A DNA stretch of 40,358 nt from Rickettsiaceae bacterium. GTDB taxonomy: Bacteria > Pseudomonadota > Alphaproteobacteria > Rickettsiales > UBA6187. Location: NCBI GenBank assembly GCA_021323415.1, contig JAJONM010000019.1, positions 1-40,358 of the forward strand, in the 5' to 3' direction. This document shows positions 9,050 through 17,404 of this stretch, piece after piece. The notes under the pieces were generated by a model. It searched no databases and had not been told where the DNA came from. It saw nothing but the letters and a program-made list of their open reading frames with translations. The translations under genes were made by a program, and so were the position numbers. Within the stretch, counting starts at the first letter, position 1, and every line of letters begins with the position of its first letter.

Positions 9050-9754
9050 ATGGCGTTACCACATAGAGAATATTTTTATCTTGAAGAAGTAGCAAAACGT
9101 TGGTCGGTCTCATTACTTGACATCCAATATTATGTTGAAAATGGTGTGCTTGAAGCCAGGGTTTGGTTGCGTAATATCGTTGTAGAATTAGGCAATTACG
9201 AAAATTCACCAGATGGCAAAGATTACCCAGTTCCCCATGATGTAAAACCTGTCAGCGGTCTATATGCTTTATGGCCGGAAGATTGCCGTATGTTATTCCG
9301 CAAAGGCAAAGTAGTTCTTAATCATCTTCGGTGTCATAATTCCGATGAGTATTGTAAAATCATCAACGATGAAGGTCTTAAAATAAAACCCTGCGATTTA
9401 TTAATAACAGCGGAGGCCTGCCTGGAATTTGAAAAGCAAAATGGCATATATCCTGATGAAATCGTATGCCTTGCCAATGATAATACCGGGTTTAAATATT
9501 ATAATAACTTTAAAGAAGTATCTTTAAACGGCAATAGGTTCCAGCTTGGGCCGTTGCAGGCCAATGTAGTAAAAATATTGCACGAGGCACATCTTAACGG
9601 TACACCATGGGTATATGGCAAGGAAGCGCTCCGTAGCTCCAATGCTGAAACTATGCGAATGGTTGACCTGTTCAAACGCAAGGATAATTGGCGTGAGCTG
9701 ATTTTATCCGATGGCAAAGGTTCTTACTGCCTGAATATCATGCAACAAGAATAG
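9050..9754 (+). CDS. Phage-associated protein with possible N-terminal HTH, function unknown
   Basis: A 234-residue soluble protein and the first + strand gene of the prophage early region. The N-terminal segment FYLEEVAKRWSVSLLDIQYY resembles the helix-turn-helix of MerR/excisionase-like proteins, which suggests DNA binding. The middle and C-terminal parts (about residues 100-225) have no motif I recognise. The ATG at 9050 is chosen because GGAAAGG lies 7 bases upstream; the TTG at 9023 has no such site. It stands alone, with 150 bases between it and the AlpA-like gene. Similar proteins are common, poorly described cargo in alpha- and gammaproteobacterial prophages and islands. I do not assign a function. 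Confidence 0.6.
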   Translation: MALPHREYFYLEEVAKRWSVSLLDIQYYVENGVLEARVWLRNIVVELGNYENSPDGKDYPVPHDVKPVSGLYALWPEDCRMLFRKGKVVLNHLRCHNSDEYCKIINDEGLKIKPCDLLITAEACLEFEKQNGIYPDEIVCLANDNTGFKYYNNFKEVSLNGNRFQLGPLQANVVKILHEAHLNGTPWVYGKEALRSSNAETMRMVDLFKRKDNWRELILSDGKGSYCLNIMQQE

Positions 9755-9870
9755 CCCGTCCCACCTATCCCACACCAAAGCTATCTCCCCTTAATTTCTG
9801 CTAATATTTTACGTCCACCACCGCTCCCGCAGCAGTCCCAACGACAGCAGTTCTATTTCCTGCAATCCTT

Positions 9871-9900
9871 CCTGAAGTTCTTTTTAGAAACCTTCAGGAG
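9871..9900 (+). promoter_or_regulatory. Hairpin overlapping the ribosome-binding site of the AlpA-like gene
   Basis: CCTGAAG (9871-9877) pairs with CTTCAGG (9892-9898), and TTCT (9878-9881) pairs with AGAA (9886-9889) around a TTTT loop, with a 2-base bulge (9890-9891). The right arm contains most of the Shine-Dalgarno sequence AGGAG (9896-9900), which lies 7 bases before the ATG at 9908. In RNA this would partly hide the ribosome-binding site. The pairing is seen in the sequence; translational control is inference. Confidence 0.45.
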
Positions 9901-9907
9901 TACTTTT

Positions 9908-10114
9908 ATGGGTATCAAACATTTACATCAATCGGAGCTAGCCACGAGATGGTGTGTTTCCGGGCGTACACTGGAACGCTGGCGCTGGCTTGGGCGCGGC
10001 CCTAAATATCTAAAAATCGGTGGTCGTGTGGTTTATCGCCTTGAGGATATTGAGGCTTATGAGCAAGAACAAAGGCGCAGTAGCACCTCCGAAATCATGG
10101 GAGGTGTGCAATGA
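9908..10114 (+). CDS. AlpA/excisionase-like helix-turn-helix protein
   Basis: A 68-residue DNA-binding protein. Residues about 6-50 form the winged-helix pattern of the AlpA/excisionase group: LATRWCVSGRTLERWRW is the helix-turn-helix and KIGGRVVYRLEDIEAY the wing and final helix. Such proteins control excision or early gene expression of prophages. AGGAG lies 7 bases upstream of the ATG, within a hairpin. Its stop overlaps the start of the next gene as ATGA, so it leads the translationally coupled replication operon. It may serve as the excisionase or as an operon activator; the sequence does not decide. Confidence 0.75.
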   Translation: MGIKHLHQSELATRWCVSGRTLERWRWLGRGPKYLKIGGRVVYRLEDIEAYEQEQRRSSTSEIMGGVQ

Positions 10115-10590
10115 GCAACATCTCTTTGGAACAGGCAATAAAACTGCCAATTGGCGATATCGCAAAACTGGGTCCAGACCAGCTATACCAGCTTCTGCAT
10201 GAAGCAACATACACACTGACAAATGCTAAAAATACCCGCCAACGTGTGGAAGCTGCTATTGCAATGAAATATGCAGAGCATATCCGTGCCAAGCGTCAGC
10301 GTCTCGAGAAAGACACAGGAGTGATTCATATCGAGGATAATGGCTACCGTCTTACCACTGATACCCCTAAGAAAACCGAGTGGGATCAGGACAAGCTGGA
10401 GAAGATTGTCGCCTCTATTCACAATCAAGGCGATAACCCATTGGAATATGTGGATGTCGCTTACAAAGTACCTGAGCGCAAATATACCGCATGGCCGGAA
10501 TCTATCCGCCAGGTATTTGAACCTGCAAGGACTGTCAAAACCGGCAATCCTACTTATGCGCTCGCACCTCTTGATAAGGAGGGCGCATAA
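10111..10590 (+). CDS. Phage early protein of unknown function
   Basis: A 159-residue soluble protein with a basic, helical middle segment (about residues 45-75, RQRVEAAIAMKYAEHIRAKR), likely an alpha-helical or coiled region, followed by a more polar C-terminal half. I do not recognise a catalytic motif. It overlaps the AlpA-like gene by ATGA at its start, and its TAA overlaps the ATG of the Sak4-like ATPase (TAATG). It is therefore co-translated with the recombination genes and probably assists them. Proteins of this size in the same place are found in many alphaproteobacterial prophages. Confidence 0.6.
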   Translation: MSNISLEQAIKLPIGDIAKLGPDQLYQLLHEATYTLTNAKNTRQRVEAAIAMKYAEHIRAKRQRLEKDTGVIHIEDNGYRLTTDTPKKTEWDQDKLEKIVASIHNQGDNPLEYVDVAYKVPERKYTAWPESIRQVFEPARTVKTGNPTYALAPLDKEGA

Positions 10591-11492
10591 TGTCAGGACT
10601 TCCTATTATCAGCGCAGATATGCGCATGGCGGAAAAGCGCGGCATAAAGGGCTGCATTTTCGGAAGTAGCGGTATTGGTAAAACTCCGCTGCTATGGACG
10701 CTAGATACAAAATCCACATTGTTCTTCGACATGGAGGCCGGCGATCTTGCTATTGAAGGGTGGGAGGGTGATACTCTCCGGCCCCGCACATGGCAGGAAT
10801 GCAGGGACTTTGCCGTATTCATTGGCGGCCCCAATCCAGCGCTTCGTGATAACCAGCCATTTAGCCAGGCGCATTACGATGCTGTGTGCGCACGTCTTGG
10901 CGACCCTAAGTCACTGGACAAATACGAAACCATTTTTATCGATTCGATAACAGTGGCCGGCAGGCTTTGTTTCCAGTGGTGTAAAGGCCAGCCGCAGGCA
11001 ATTTCAGAAAAGACCGGCAAGGAAGATTTGCGTAGTGCCTACGGCATACACGGTCAGGAAATGATTGGCTGGCTTACTCACCTTCAGCATACCCGCGAAA
11101 AGAATATCTGGTTCGTTGGAATTCTCGATGAGGACATCGATGAATTCAAGCGCCGGATTTTCGTGCCACAGATCGAGGGCAGCAAAGTGGGCCGTGAACT
11201 TCCTGGTATTATCGACCAGGTCATCACTATGGCTGAAATCCAGTCAACCGATGGCACTTCTTACAGGGCTTTCGTTTGCACCAAGTTTAACCGCTTTGGC
11301 TACCCAGCCAAAGACCGTGGTGGTCGCCTTGAAGAAATAGAGGAGCCACATCTTGGCCGCTTGATGGAAAAGCTAAAAAAACCAGGCAAGCCAGCAGCCG
11401 AGCGGCTCGTCTATGGCCTGCCAAAAGAACTGGAAGTGCCGATAGAACCACAGAATGTGGTGATTCCAGAAACCATTAACCCGCAAACTTAA
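10590..11492 (+). CDS. Sak4-like RecA-fold phage recombination ATPase
   Basis: A 300-residue P-loop ATPase. GSSGIGKT at residues 25-32 is the Walker A motif, and IFIDSI near residue 118 is the Walker B. The length and the order (P-loop near the N-terminus, LFFDMEAG strand, C-terminal basic tail) match the phage AAA_24/Sak4 group, RecA-like proteins that promote single-strand annealing. The next gene is a DUF669-like ssDNA-binding protein, its usual partner. Together with the exonuclease at 14163 it would make up a phage homologous recombination system. The ATPase fold is certain; the Sak4 role is from family and context. Confidence 0.75.
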   Translation: MSGLPIISADMRMAEKRGIKGCIFGSSGIGKTPLLWTLDTKSTLFFDMEAGDLAIEGWEGDTLRPRTWQECRDFAVFIGGPNPALRDNQPFSQAHYDAVCARLGDPKSLDKYETIFIDSITVAGRLCFQWCKGQPQAISEKTGKEDLRSAYGIHGQEMIGWLTHLQHTREKNIWFVGILDEDIDEFKRRIFVPQIEGSKVGRELPGIIDQVITMAEIQSTDGTSYRAFVCTKFNRFGYPAKDRGGRLEEIEEPHLGRLMEKLKKPGKPAAERLVYGLPKELEVPIEPQNVVIPETINPQT

Positions 11493-11503
11493 GGAGAACC
11501 ACC

Positions 11504-12115
11504 ATGAGTACATGGAGTGATTTTAATAGTGCTGAAGACCAGGCGAGCTTTGACCTTATACCATCTAATACACTGGTAAAGGTTCGCATGACCATAAAGC
11601 CAGGCGGATTTGATGATCCAAGCCAAGGCTGGGTTGGAGGCTATGCCACACGCAGCAATGATACCGGTGCAATATTTCTTAATGCGGAATTTGTAATAGT
11701 GGCAGGCCCGTATGTAAAACGCAAAGTATGGAGCAATATTGGCCTCTACAGCGCGAAGAATGATAACCGCTGGGGAAATATGGGGCGGTCTTTTATCCGG
11801 GGCATATTAAATTCAGCGCGTAGCATTATGCCAAAAGATGAATCTCCTAACGCTCAGAATGCAAGGCGTATAAACGGCTTTGCTGATCTTGATGGCATAG
11901 AGTTTGTCGGCAAAATCAGCATGGGCAAGGACAAGTATGGCGCGGATAAAAACGAAATCCAGCATGCCATAACGCCTGATAACAAAGAGTATGCTGCCAT
12001 TATGGGTGCTGTGGCTTCAGCTTCCCCGCTGCCAGCCACGGCCCCGCCAGCATATCGTCCTCCCGTTCAACAATCACAAGCAAATGCCACTGGCAAGCCT
12101 TCTTGGGCGCAATAG
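11504..12115 (+). CDS. DUF669-like phage single-stranded DNA-binding protein
   Basis: A 203-residue protein that follows the Sak4-like gene by 11 bases with AAGGAGA before its ATG. Residues 1-130 form a beta-rich domain: the N-terminal FDLIPSNTLVKVRMTI strand, the Gly-rich loop and the R/K-rich KRKVWSNIG segment are of the DUF669/SSB type. The last ~40 residues are Pro/Ala/Gln-rich and probably disordered, as in the tails of SSB proteins that recruit partners. It likely coats single-stranded DNA and loads the annealase. There is no enzyme motif. The assignment is by pattern and context, without a database search. Confidence 0.6.
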   Translation: MSTWSDFNSAEDQASFDLIPSNTLVKVRMTIKPGGFDDPSQGWVGGYATRSNDTGAIFLNAEFVIVAGPYVKRKVWSNIGLYSAKNDNRWGNMGRSFIRGILNSARSIMPKDESPNAQNARRINGFADLDGIEFVGKISMGKDKYGADKNEIQHAITPDNKEYAAIMGAVASASPLPATAPPAYRPPVQQSQANATGKPSWAQ

Positions 12116-12124
12116 GAGAAAGAT

Positions 12125-13798
12125 ATGCTGCTGCGCCCCCGCCAGAAAACTTTTACCCAAAACAGTGTTACCGCTTTGTACGAGCATGGTAATACGCTTG
12201 GCGTTGCCCCGACAGGCAGCGGCAAGACGGTAATGCTGTCTGCGGTAACCGGTGAGGTATTAAAAGATATCGGGGGTAAGGCTTGTATCCTTGCACACCG
12301 TGATGAACTTACGGCGCAGAATTCTAAAAAGTTCAGCAGGGTTAATCCTGATATCAGCACCTCTATTTTTGATGCTACGCAAAAATCATGGGATGGAGAT
12401 ACAACTTTTGCAATGGTGCAAACTCTATCCCGCGATAGCAACCTTCCGCTAATTCCAAAACTCTCCCTGCTGGTAATAGATGAAGCCCACCATGCTATTG
12501 CAGATGGTTACCAAAAGATTATCAGGCGTACTTTAGATGTAAATCCAAAATGCTTTATTTACGGAGTTACCGCCACTCCAATGCGCGGCGATAAGAAGGG
12601 CTTGCGGCCAATATTTTCTAATGTCGCAGACCAGATCACTTTAGAGGAAATGATCCGCTCCGGTCATCTGGTGCCGCCACGTACTTTTGTCGTGGATGTT
12701 GGTGTGCAGGAGGAACTGCGCCATCTGCGCACGGTAGCCAGTGATTTCGACATGGGCGAAGTCGATAAGATTATGAATAAACGCCCTGTTACCAATGCGG
12801 TAGTTAGGCATTGGAAAGAACAGGCAGGCAACCGTAAAACTATAGTTTTCTGCTCTACAGTCGATCATGCGCGAAATGTCTGCGATGCATTCAATAGCGC
12901 AGGTGTAAATTCGGTTCTGGTTCATGGAGAAATGGCCAAGGCAGAGCGTGAGCGCGCACTTGCATCATATGAGCATGGCGACACACAGGTTGTTGTAAAT
13001 GTTGCCGTACTTACGGAAGGCTATGATTATACACCTACATCCTGCGTGGTGTTGCTTCGGCCTTCTTCTTACCGTTCAACAATGATCCAGATGGTGGGTC
13101 GCGGTTTGCGTACTGTTGACCCTACGGAATTTCCAGGCGTTATCAAAACGGATTGTATCGTTCTGGATTTTGGCACTTCCTCGCTTATGCACGGGAGGCT
13201 GGAGCAGGATATCAGCTTAGAGATTCAGAAATCAGCAAAAGATGCCCCTAAGAAACAATGCCCTGAATGTTGTGCGAAGGTTCCGGCAAATGCAAGGGAA
13301 TGCCCTCTGTGTGGCTTTGAATGGCCAAGAGCTGGTGGTGCAAGCTGCGGTGATAGTGAAGAACTATCCGATTTTATCATGTCAGAAATTGATCTGCTCA
13401 AGCGCTCATCATTTAAGTGGTGTGACCTGTTTAGCGATGATGCGGCGCTTATTGCGCAAGGATTTAATGCATGGGGCGGAATATTTTTCCTTGAGGGCAG
13501 ATGGTATGCAGTAGGCGGTGGCGAGCACCTTGCTACCACATTACTTGCTGTGGGTGAACGGACAATATGCCTTGCTGCTGCCGATGACTGGCTTAACACT
13601 TATGAATCCTCTGATAGCGCCCATAAAACCAGACGCTGGCTTACCCAGCCTGCCACTTACAAACAAATCAAGTTCCTGCCAGAGCATATGAAAACTGACC
13701 ACAGCCTTACACGCTACCAGGCATCGGCACTGCTAACTTTCAGGTTCAACAAACAGTCAATCCATAACGTGGTTTTTGGTGCAAGGGGGGCAGCATGA
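12125..13798 (+). CDS. DEAH-box superfamily 2 helicase with C-terminal zinc ribbon
   Basis: A 557-residue SF2 helicase. Walker A is APTGSGKT (Lys34), motif II is VIDEAHHA (Asp119), motif III is TATP and motif VI is MIQMVGRGLR. Two RecA-like domains cover about residues 10-340. A four-cysteine zinc ribbon follows (CPEC at about 379-382 and CPLC at about 393-396), then a ~150-residue C-terminal domain. This arrangement is typical of phage DEAD/DEAH helicases that unwind DNA or RNA-DNA hybrids during replication and recombination. AGGAG precedes the ATG, and its last bases overlap the next gene as ATGA. The helicase identity is secure. Confidence 0.9.
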   Translation: MLLRPRQKTFTQNSVTALYEHGNTLGVAPTGSGKTVMLSAVTGEVLKDIGGKACILAHRDELTAQNSKKFSRVNPDISTSIFDATQKSWDGDTTFAMVQTLSRDSNLPLIPKLSLLVIDEAHHAIADGYQKIIRRTLDVNPKCFIYGVTATPMRGDKKGLRPIFSNVADQITLEEMIRSGHLVPPRTFVVDVGVQEELRHLRTVASDFDMGEVDKIMNKRPVTNAVVRHWKEQAGNRKTIVFCSTVDHARNVCDAFNSAGVNSVLVHGEMAKAERERALASYEHGDTQVVVNVAVLTEGYDYTPTSCVVLLRPSSYRSTMIQMVGRGLRTVDPTEFPGVIKTDCIVLDFGTSSLMHGRLEQDISLEIQKSAKDAPKKQCPECCAKVPANARECPLCGFEWPRAGGASCGDSEELSDFIMSEIDLLKRSSFKWCDLFSDDAALIAQGFNAWGGIFFLEGRWYAVGGGEHLATTLLAVGERTICLAAADDWLNTYESSDSAHKTRRWLTQPATYKQIKFLPEHMKTDHSLTRYQASALLTFRFNKQSIHNVVFGARGAA

Positions 13799-14166
13799 GG
13801 TGTGCTGTGTGCCTCAGGGCGGATCATGGTTTTGGCTATGTGCCGCCGCCACTGAAAATTGGCAGCGCAGAAGGGCAAAAGCAATGGAGGAAATTCTGCT
13901 CAAAGCTGTGTCAGGACATTTACGTGCATATCAAACAAATAATGGGAGAAGCGGCAATGATTGATCCTACCATACATGAAAAAGCAGCAATGCAGGCAGC
14001 ATTAAAACCACTTGGTGAATATGTGGCATCCATAGGCATGCATCGTGGCCTTGCCAATTATACCAAGGATGAAATCCTCATGCTGGTCGAAGTGGCAGTC
14101 ACAGCCTATCACAACCATATGCGAACAGCAGTTGCGGATGATTTTGAAGTGGGTATGCCATTATGA
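13795..14166 (+). CDS. DUF6511-like phage zinc-binding protein
   Basis: A 123-residue protein with Cys pairs at the N-terminus, CAVC at residues 3-6 and FCSKLC near residues 34-39, suggesting a small zinc ribbon. A helical C-terminal half follows. I recognise it as the DUF6511 family, found beside replication genes in alphaproteobacterial prophages; no function is known. It overlaps the helicase at its start (ATGA) and the Cas4-like nuclease at its end (ATGA). It is therefore translated with both and may help them load on DNA. Confidence 0.65.
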   Translation: MRCAVCLRADHGFGYVPPPLKIGSAEGQKQWRKFCSKLCQDIYVHIKQIMGEAAMIDPTIHEKAAMQAALKPLGEYVASIGMHRGLANYTKDEILMLVEVAVTAYHNHMRTAVADDFEVGMPL

Positions 14167-14921
14167 TGGATTTTAACCACGGCGACAAATTCCATGACCG
14201 CGTGAACAAACTGGTAGATGACGCACTTCTTGCAGAGCGTAAGAAACAGGCGCCGCGCGATTACCTTGGTGCCTCCCGCCTTGGTGTAGAGTGCAGCCGC
14301 GCTATCCAATATGAATATTTAAATGTTCCTAAAGATGAGGGTAAAGATTTTGATGGCCAGCTTTTGCGCATCTTTGATACCGGACATTTATTTGAGGATT
14401 TATCCATAAGATGGCTTCAGCTTACCGGCTTTGAGCTTTACACCAGGAAAAATGATGGTGGTCAGTTTGGCTTTACTGCTGCAAGCGGCAGAATCCAAGG
14501 CCATGTTGACGGTATTATAAACAGCGCTCCTGCTTCCTTGGGCTTTGTGTTCCCGATGCTGTGGGAACACAAATCCATGAACGATAAGAACTGGAAAGAT
14601 ACGGTTAAAAAAGGCGTGGTACTGGCAAAGCCGGTATATGCGGCGCAAGTGGCATTATACCAGGCTTATATGGAGCCGCAGATTCCAGGCATATCCAGTA
14701 ACCCAGCTTTATTTACCGCAGTTAATAAGGATACCGAGGAGCTTTATCATGAGCTTATGCCATTTGATTCTGCCCTGGCACAAACCATGAGTGATAAGGG
14801 AGTAAATATACTTCGCGCCTGTGATGCAGGTGAGCTATTGCCACGCATATTCCATTCCCCATCGTTCCATGTTTGCAAGATGTGCTCATGGGCTGAAAGA
14901 TGCTGGAGGGAACCTGCATGA
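14163..14921 (+). CDS. Cas4/RecB-like PD-(D/E)XK exonuclease with Fe-S cluster ligands
   Basis: A 252-residue nuclease. The PD-(D/E)XK core is visible: His75 and Glu78 in GHLFED, Asp116 in GHVDGII, and Glu135/Lys137 in LWEHK. Four cysteines are placed as in Cas4 and AddB nucleases: Cys44 near the start and the C-terminal CKMC plus a Cys six residues on (238, 241 and 247). These probably bind a 4Fe-4S cluster. As a phage gene next to a Sak4-like annealase and an ssDNA-binding protein, it is the likely 5'-3' resecting exonuclease of the recombination module. No cas1 or CRISPR array is present, so it is not an adaptation Cas4. It overlaps its neighbours by ATGA on both sides. Confidence 0.78.
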   Translation: MMDFNHGDKFHDRVNKLVDDALLAERKKQAPRDYLGASRLGVECSRAIQYEYLNVPKDEGKDFDGQLLRIFDTGHLFEDLSIRWLQLTGFELYTRKNDGGQFGFTAASGRIQGHVDGIINSAPASLGFVFPMLWEHKSMNDKNWKDTVKKGVVLAKPVYAAQVALYQAYMEPQIPGISSNPALFTAVNKDTEELYHELMPFDSALAQTMSDKGVNILRACDAGELLPRIFHSPSFHVCKMCSWAERCWREPA

Positions 14922-17065
14922 GCAAAGGGTGGGGAGATTTTAATAATGCGGCTGTACAAAATTCTAACCAGAAACAGGTGGATGATATCAGGTCACGGGC
15001 GCTTGCTAATATCCACGCAATATTACGCTATCTTTTGCCAAATGGCAGATTTCATCATGACCGCTTTGTTGTTGGCAGTACCCAGGGTGATGCAGGTAAA
15101 AGCCTGGTGGTTACTATCACAGGCGATAAGGCTGGCATGTGGCATGATTTTAACACCGGAGAAGGCGGTGATATATTTGATCTATGGGCTTCCATTTATA
15201 ACCTGGATGTAAAGCGCGAGTTTGCAAGGGTTCTAGAGGATATAGAAGGATGGCTAGGTGGCAGTTATGCGGAAACACATAAACCATCACATAATGAAAA
15301 ACCTTTACCTCCCATAGATGAACTTGGCCCGGTAACTGGTAAATGGGATTATAAGGATGCGTATGGTAGCTTAATCGCCTGCGTTTACCGCTATGATCCG
15401 GAAGGCGGCAAGGAATTCCGCCCATGGGATGTTAAAACCCGCAAGTACCAGGCTCCGAGTCCTCGCCCACTTTATAACCAGCCTGGAATGCTGGCTGAAA
15501 AACAGGTGATACTTGTTGAAGGCGAAAAATCTGCACAGAGCCTTATTAATATTGGCATATGCGCAACTACTGCCATGAATGGCGCAAAAGCCCCGATAGA
15601 TAAAACCGATTGGTCACCACTTGCTGGCAAGGAAGTGCTTATCTGGCCGGATAAAGATAAAGCAGGCTGGGATTACGCTAATAATGTTGCCAAGGCATTG
15701 CAAGAAATTGGCGTTGTCAAACTTGCTATTTTACATCCGCCACTGGAAAAAGCAGAAAAATGGGATGCAGCAGATGCAATTGCAGAAGGCATGGCCATCA
15801 GCGATTTTCTGGATACTGCTCATCGTGATGAGGTTCAAACCAAAAAATATTCTATTAACCTCTTCGACTGGACCGGAGAAAATTACGAAGGTGATGCTAA
15901 AGAAGAAAGGTTCCTGGTAGCGGATACTTTTCCCATAGGAAAAACATCTATCCTGGCTGGCATGGGAGATACAGGCAAAGGATTGCTAACATTAAATCTT
16001 GCCCTGCATGTTGCTACAGGAAGCCCCCAGACTAACAGCATGAGCCCTGAACCTATCGCATTTGGTAATGCGGTAAAGGAATTTGGCACTGCTGTTATAT
16101 TAACGGCGGAAGATGACAGGGATGAAATACACCGCAGGCTTGAAAAGCTTGATCCACTAAGGCACCGCAAGGCGCATAATCATAAACTTATTATAGTACC
16201 TCTGCCAAACGCTGGTGGAGCATTCCCTATCATACAGGAAACCCCAAGCGGGCATGAGCTTACAAAGCACTTTGCTGAAATACGCAGCCAGCTCTTACAA
16301 ATCCATGATTTAAAACTTGTCGTATTTGATCCTCTGGCATCATTTACGCAGGCGGATATTAATGCCTCTCCCGCTGCGGGAAGCTATGTAACCACCCAAC
16401 TTGCGGCACTGGCATCCGATACCAAAGCTGCGGTTCTTATAGCGCACCACATGCGCAAACCAGCAAATGGCAAGCCTATAGAGATGGCAGAACAGGCGCG
16501 GGATGCAATACGTGGAACGAGCGCACTGGTAGATGGGGTGAGGCTTGCCTATGCGTTATGGCCCGCTTCTTCCGAGCATCAGCATGCAGTTTATCAATCA
16601 CTTAAAGAGCCATTTGACCGCAACTCGGTTTACCAGGGCGCGGTGGTAAAATCCAATTCTCCAACAGACAGAACCATACGCACATATTTACGCGATAAAA
16701 AAACTGGCCTGCTGGTTGATATTACGCAGAAGCTGAAAGATTTTAAAATGCCTTCAGATGAAATGGAAGAGCTGCTTATCAAGGCAATAGCACGCTCTGC
16801 CAGAAGTGGCCATCCATTTACGCATACCGGTGGCTCCGGCCTTTACAAACAACATAACCGTCTTCCGGCCTGCTTCCACAATTTAGGACGGAACAAACTT
16901 GAAGCTATGGCTATGAAGCTAATGAATGCACGCCCTCCTCTTATTGTTAAAGGTAAAGCCAGCGGTTCAAAAGAAGATAAATGGCTGGATGTTCCAGAGG
17001 GGCCGTTTGCCCGGGGTATCGGTGAATTTGAACATGGTGCGGAGGTATTCCATGATGTCTTATAA
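14918..17065 (+). CDS. Bifunctional DNA primase-helicase (TOPRIM plus RepA-like AAA ATPase)
   Basis: A 715-residue replication protein. The N-terminal ~130 residues hold a primase-like fold without a clear zinc finger. A TOPRIM domain follows, with Glu201 in LVEGEKSAQ and the Asp pair in WPDKDKAG (245 and 247). The C-terminal half is a RepA/AAA_25 helicase with Walker A AGMGDTGKG (Lys354) and Walker B LVVFDP (Asp471). It should make primers and unwind DNA at the phage origin. I chose the ATG at 14918 because GGAGGG lies 7 bases upstream and the start overlaps the previous stop as ATGA; a frame-matched ATG at 14900 is weaker. The candidate origin lies just downstream. Confidence 0.85.
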   Translation: MSKGWGDFNNAAVQNSNQKQVDDIRSRALANIHAILRYLLPNGRFHHDRFVVGSTQGDAGKSLVVTITGDKAGMWHDFNTGEGGDIFDLWASIYNLDVKREFARVLEDIEGWLGGSYAETHKPSHNEKPLPPIDELGPVTGKWDYKDAYGSLIACVYRYDPEGGKEFRPWDVKTRKYQAPSPRPLYNQPGMLAEKQVILVEGEKSAQSLINIGICATTAMNGAKAPIDKTDWSPLAGKEVLIWPDKDKAGWDYANNVAKALQEIGVVKLAILHPPLEKAEKWDAADAIAEGMAISDFLDTAHRDEVQTKKYSINLFDWTGENYEGDAKEERFLVADTFPIGKTSILAGMGDTGKGLLTLNLALHVATGSPQTNSMSPEPIAFGNAVKEFGTAVILTAEDDRDEIHRRLEKLDPLRHRKAHNHKLIIVPLPNAGGAFPIIQETPSGHELTKHFAEIRSQLLQIHDLKLVVFDPLASFTQADINASPAAGSYVTTQLAALASDTKAAVLIAHHMRKPANGKPIEMAEQARDAIRGTSALVDGVRLAYALWPASSEHQHAVYQSLKEPFDRNSVYQGAVVKSNSPTDRTIRTYLRDKKTGLLVDITQKLKDFKMPSDEMEELLIKAIARSARSGHPFTHTGGSGLYKQHNRLPACFHNLGRNKLEAMAMKLMNARPPLIVKGKASGSKEDKWLDVPEGPFARGIGEFEHGAEVFHDVL

Positions 17066-17088
17066 ATTTAAAATAATAGCATTGGTTT

Positions 17089-17302
17089 GCTTTCCCGCTT
17101 CCCGCATTACCGCCGGGAACGGAAAAATCGGGAACGCATATAAAGTGGCGGGAAAGCTGCAGTTTTACAGCACTTCCATAAAAAAGCTGCGTTCCCGCTT
17201 CCCATTTTTGCTTCCCAGGAAATATCCTTATTTTTCAATGCTTCCCGCTTCCCTATATACTTACGTATATATGGGTATGTATTCCCAGAATCATACCCAT
17301 AT
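17089..17302. repeat. GGGAA/TTCCC repeat cluster and hairpin, candidate phage replication origin
   Basis: This stretch holds eleven TTCCC or GGGAA motifs (TTCCC at 17092, 17099, 17192, 17199, 17212, 17242, 17249 and 17282; GGGAA at 17115, 17130 and 17150). Three are tandem pairs TTCCCGCTTCCC with a 7-bp period. GCTTTCCCGC (17089-17098) and GCGGGAAAGC (17148-17157) form a perfect 10-bp inverted repeat. An 11-bp inverted repeat, ATATGGGTATG (17269-17279) and CATACCCATAT (17292-17302), flanks a 12-base loop and follows an AT-rich stretch. Being next to the primase-helicase, it fits an iteron-type origin. It could also be a regulatory region. No gene is evident between 17066 and 17404. Confidence 0.6.
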
Positions 17303-17404
17303 CCGAAACGTGTGCAAAAAACCGGAACCTCCAAATTCTACCGCACGCCAAAATAACTTCCCCACAACAATCATTTTAACTTAAGCAATCAAAGGAGATA
17401 GTTC

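Noticed and set aside
14163..14921. CRISPR-associated Cas4
   Set aside because: No cas1, cas2 or repeat-spacer array is nearby. The gene sits in a phage recombination operon, so a phage exonuclease is the better reading.
16926..17384. Open frame of 152 codons overlapping the primase end and the repeat block
   Set aside because: It is a shadow of the primase frame, then reads through the repeat array. It is rich in Lys/Arg/Phe/Pro from repeat DNA and has no ribosome-binding site.
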